The notes under the pieces are model-generated. The model saw nothing but the letters and a program-made list of their open reading frames with translations, was not told the DNA's origin and searched no databases. A DNA stretch of 64,000 bases from Blastomyces gilchristii SLH14081 (taxonomy: Eukaryota; Ascomycota; Eurotiomycetes; Onygenales; Ajellomycetaceae). Positions 62,568 to 64,000 of this stretch are shown piece by piece (positions within the stretch are counted from its first letter, which is position 1; each line of letters begins with the position of its first letter). A program made the translations under genes and the position numbers. The DNA is taken from positions 2,490,796 to 2,554,795 of the forward strand of contig NW_003101676.1 of assembly GCF_000003855.2 (NCBI RefSeq), in the 5' to 3' direction.

Positions 62568-62851
62568 ATAAGTAATTACTGCATGAATTGAATGAGACTG
62601 ATTTTAATCTTCAGTCTCAGTCTTATTCTGATTTTGAAAGAATGATTATCTTTCACAGTTTATTCTGAGAAATTACTCTCATTTCACTGTTCTTGAATTA
62701 AATCTGATTATTTTTCATATCATTTCTCTCAGAAATGATTCATTTTCAGATTTTTTGCAGACTTAGTTCTAATGAGACTCACATCAAGAAATGTATAAGA
62801 TCAGATTAAATGAAATTAAATGTGAAATTCATGATTCTGCTGACTAGTCTA

Positions 62852-63228
62852 TACATTGTTATATATTCAGATATCTCAGTAAATAATCATTTCTAATAAG
62901 AAGACAATGAACATTTTCTAAGTATAATAAGTTCATATTAAATAAATCAGTATAATATATATAGATCTTATAATACAAAAGTGAAAAATGTTAGAGAAGA
63001 AAAGAAAGAGAAAGTGCAGAAATCAGTGATCAGAGTGAATATTTATATATATATATAGTAAAGCTTCAGAGTGAAGAAATAGAAATTTCATGAGTTTTTC
63101 AGCTGAGAATCAGCAACTGAGAATCAGAGCTCTAGAGCGGAAGAATAGAAATCTGTGCAGTATAAGAATAGAAATCTATAAAGTGTAATGAAATAGTCTA
63201 TATGATTAATTAGACACAGTTTACTACA
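62852..63228 (-). repeat. Leader and 5' LTR of gypsy E, heavily decayed
   Basis: 62852-62932 is the element leader, continuing 41433 after H4 is removed. 62933-63228 is a 296-bp LTR reading TATAATAAGTTCATATT to TTTACTACA. Aligned to fresh LTRs, the GC-rich start has changed at nearly every C and G by transition (GGCGGGCTGCGCC to AGTAAACTGTGTC). This is the oldest-looking LTR here. The rest of E beyond gag is lost. Confidence 0.85.
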
Positions 63229-63600
63229 TCAATTAAATACTGAAATTATTCTTGAATTTAATAATGAAGTAAGTATTTATATAATTTACACTAAATTAAT
63301 TATCAACTGATTTTTAATCAATTATTAATTACTTAAATATATAGATTGAATCTATTTTTATTACTATAATCAATTAATAATTAATTCAGAATCAATTCAA
63401 AATCAATTAAAAATTAATTTAAAATTAATTATTAAATATTTTTATCTTGATACATTTTAAAATTCTGTAAAACATCTCTTTATATTCTATATGAATTTAT
63501 CTGCTCATTTGATTGACTATACATGCTTTGATTGATTGATGAGCTGAATGAATGAGTAAATTGAAAGGTTGAAAGTTAATTACCAACTGATTATTACTGT
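63229..63600. other. AT-rich spacer, nothing recognised
   Basis: Dense in AATTAATT and AATCAATT words (63290-63430) forming many short inverted repeats, then TGATTGATTGATGAGC-type steps near 63530. No coding signal or transposon match. Confidence 0.4.
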
Positions 63601-63603
63601 ATT

Positions 63604-64000
63604 ATGCGAGGTCGGGGTCATGATTATGTAACGAGGTCAAGTGGCGCACTTAGCGAGGTCAAGTTTTCTGTATACACGGATTTCTGTTTCGGCCCCTAGG
63701 CTCCTCACCCTTACCTAAGCCTAATTAGTGCCTGGACTTGCTTTTGGCCTAAGCAAACGTTCTAACCCAAGCCCAGTTGGTTGCCGAAGCGCATTTGCCT
63801 GATCTAAGCAAAGCTGCTCACCCAGGATGCTCCTCACCTAAGCACACTTTCAAACCCAAGCGCAGCTGCTGCTCAAGCTTGCTCCTCGCCGAAGCAAAAC
63901 TCCTCACCCAGGCACATTTGTTGCTTGAGCTTGTTCATAAACCGAATCACATCTCTAACCTAAGCTTGCTCTTAACCTAAGCAAAGCTTCTCGCCCAGGT
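63604..64000. repeat. GC-normal degenerate tandem block
   Basis: An abrupt change to CpG-retaining DNA. It opens with three (G/A)CGAGGTC words spaced about 25 bases apart (63607-63660), then becomes a degenerate array of CTAAGC, CCCAAGC, GCTCCTCACC and CTCACCCAGG words with no fixed period I can set by eye, continuing past the window. A 67-codon frame (63777-63980) rides on it and is not likely a gene. Confidence 0.6.

Larger units (their letters stand above)
41434..62851 (+). mobile_element. hAT transposon copy H4, both ends present, swollen by seven nested insertions
   Basis: Starts TAGACTGACCGTGTGACCG at 41434 and ends ACTAGTCTA at 62851, flanked by cacattgt (41426-41433) and tacattgt (62852-62859), an 8-bp duplication with one transition. 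Same orientation as H3. Nested inside: MITE M3 (41923), gypsy B (42640), MITE M4 (49423), MITE M5 (50549), a tRNA-headed LINE (51736), gypsy F (55542) and a solo LTR (62250). Removing these leaves about 5.7 kb, collinear with H1. The remaining pieces at 41434-41922, 42429-42639 and 48399-49290 carry no recognised coding sequence. Confidence 0.92.

Noticed and set aside
63777..63980. 67-codon frame with Leu/His-rich repeats
   Set aside because: It follows a degenerate tandem array; codon content reflects the repeat.

Overview
This window reads as a transposon graveyard from a filamentous fungus, probably an ascomycete; no intact host gene is visible in 64 kb. The fungal call rests on the element types: Ty3/gypsy chromoviruses with a C-terminal chromodomain, a Tad1/I-like LINE with two-knuckle ORF1, endonuclease, RT and RNase H, and a hAT transposon with short introns and a TACTAAC branch site. 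It also rests on a repeat-directed mutation pattern: C:G to T:A transitions on both strands that turned Arg CGA, Gln CAA/CAG and Trp codons into stops (RIP-like, or decay of methylated C). The species cannot be named from this sequence.

Layout. 1-12394: a minus-strand LINE, split by a complete 5.8-kb hAT element (H1, 2561-8364) and a hAT-derived MITE (M1). 12395-13063: a small island with normal GC. 13074-22592: a second hAT copy (H2), carrying gypsy copy A and MITE M2. 22593-25564: truncated gypsy copy C. 25565-29501: remains of a different chromovirus (integrase, chromodomain, possible LTR) plus an unassigned coding-like stretch. 29507-30711: endonuclease fragment of a second LINE. 30712-34740: truncated hAT copy H3, interrupted by an undamaged tRNA-headed SINE. 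34741-63228: an old gypsy copy E, split by gypsy D and by hAT copy H4. H4 is stretched to 21.4 kb by gypsy B, gypsy F, a solo LTR, three MITEs and a LINE with a tRNA-like head. 63229-64000: AT-rich spacer, then a GC-normal minisatellite-like block.

Most boundaries are fixed by target-site duplications: 8 bp for hAT and MITEs, 5 bp for gypsy, about 13 bp for LINE and SINE. This gives a relative order of insertion: E is oldest, then H4 and D, then the elements inside H4; the SINE in H3 is probably the youngest. All long coding regions are pseudogenes. Short repeats (LTRs about 310 bp, MITEs about 505 bp, SINE 373 bp) keep CpG far better than the 5-kb interiors. I see no CRISPR, no rRNA and no novel defence or metabolic system. 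The most interesting items are the SINE sitting in the hAT catalytic-motif codons, the tRNA-headed LINE composite, the hAT/MITE family with its second ORF, and the 151-bp direct repeats flanking a 12.5-kb transposon block.
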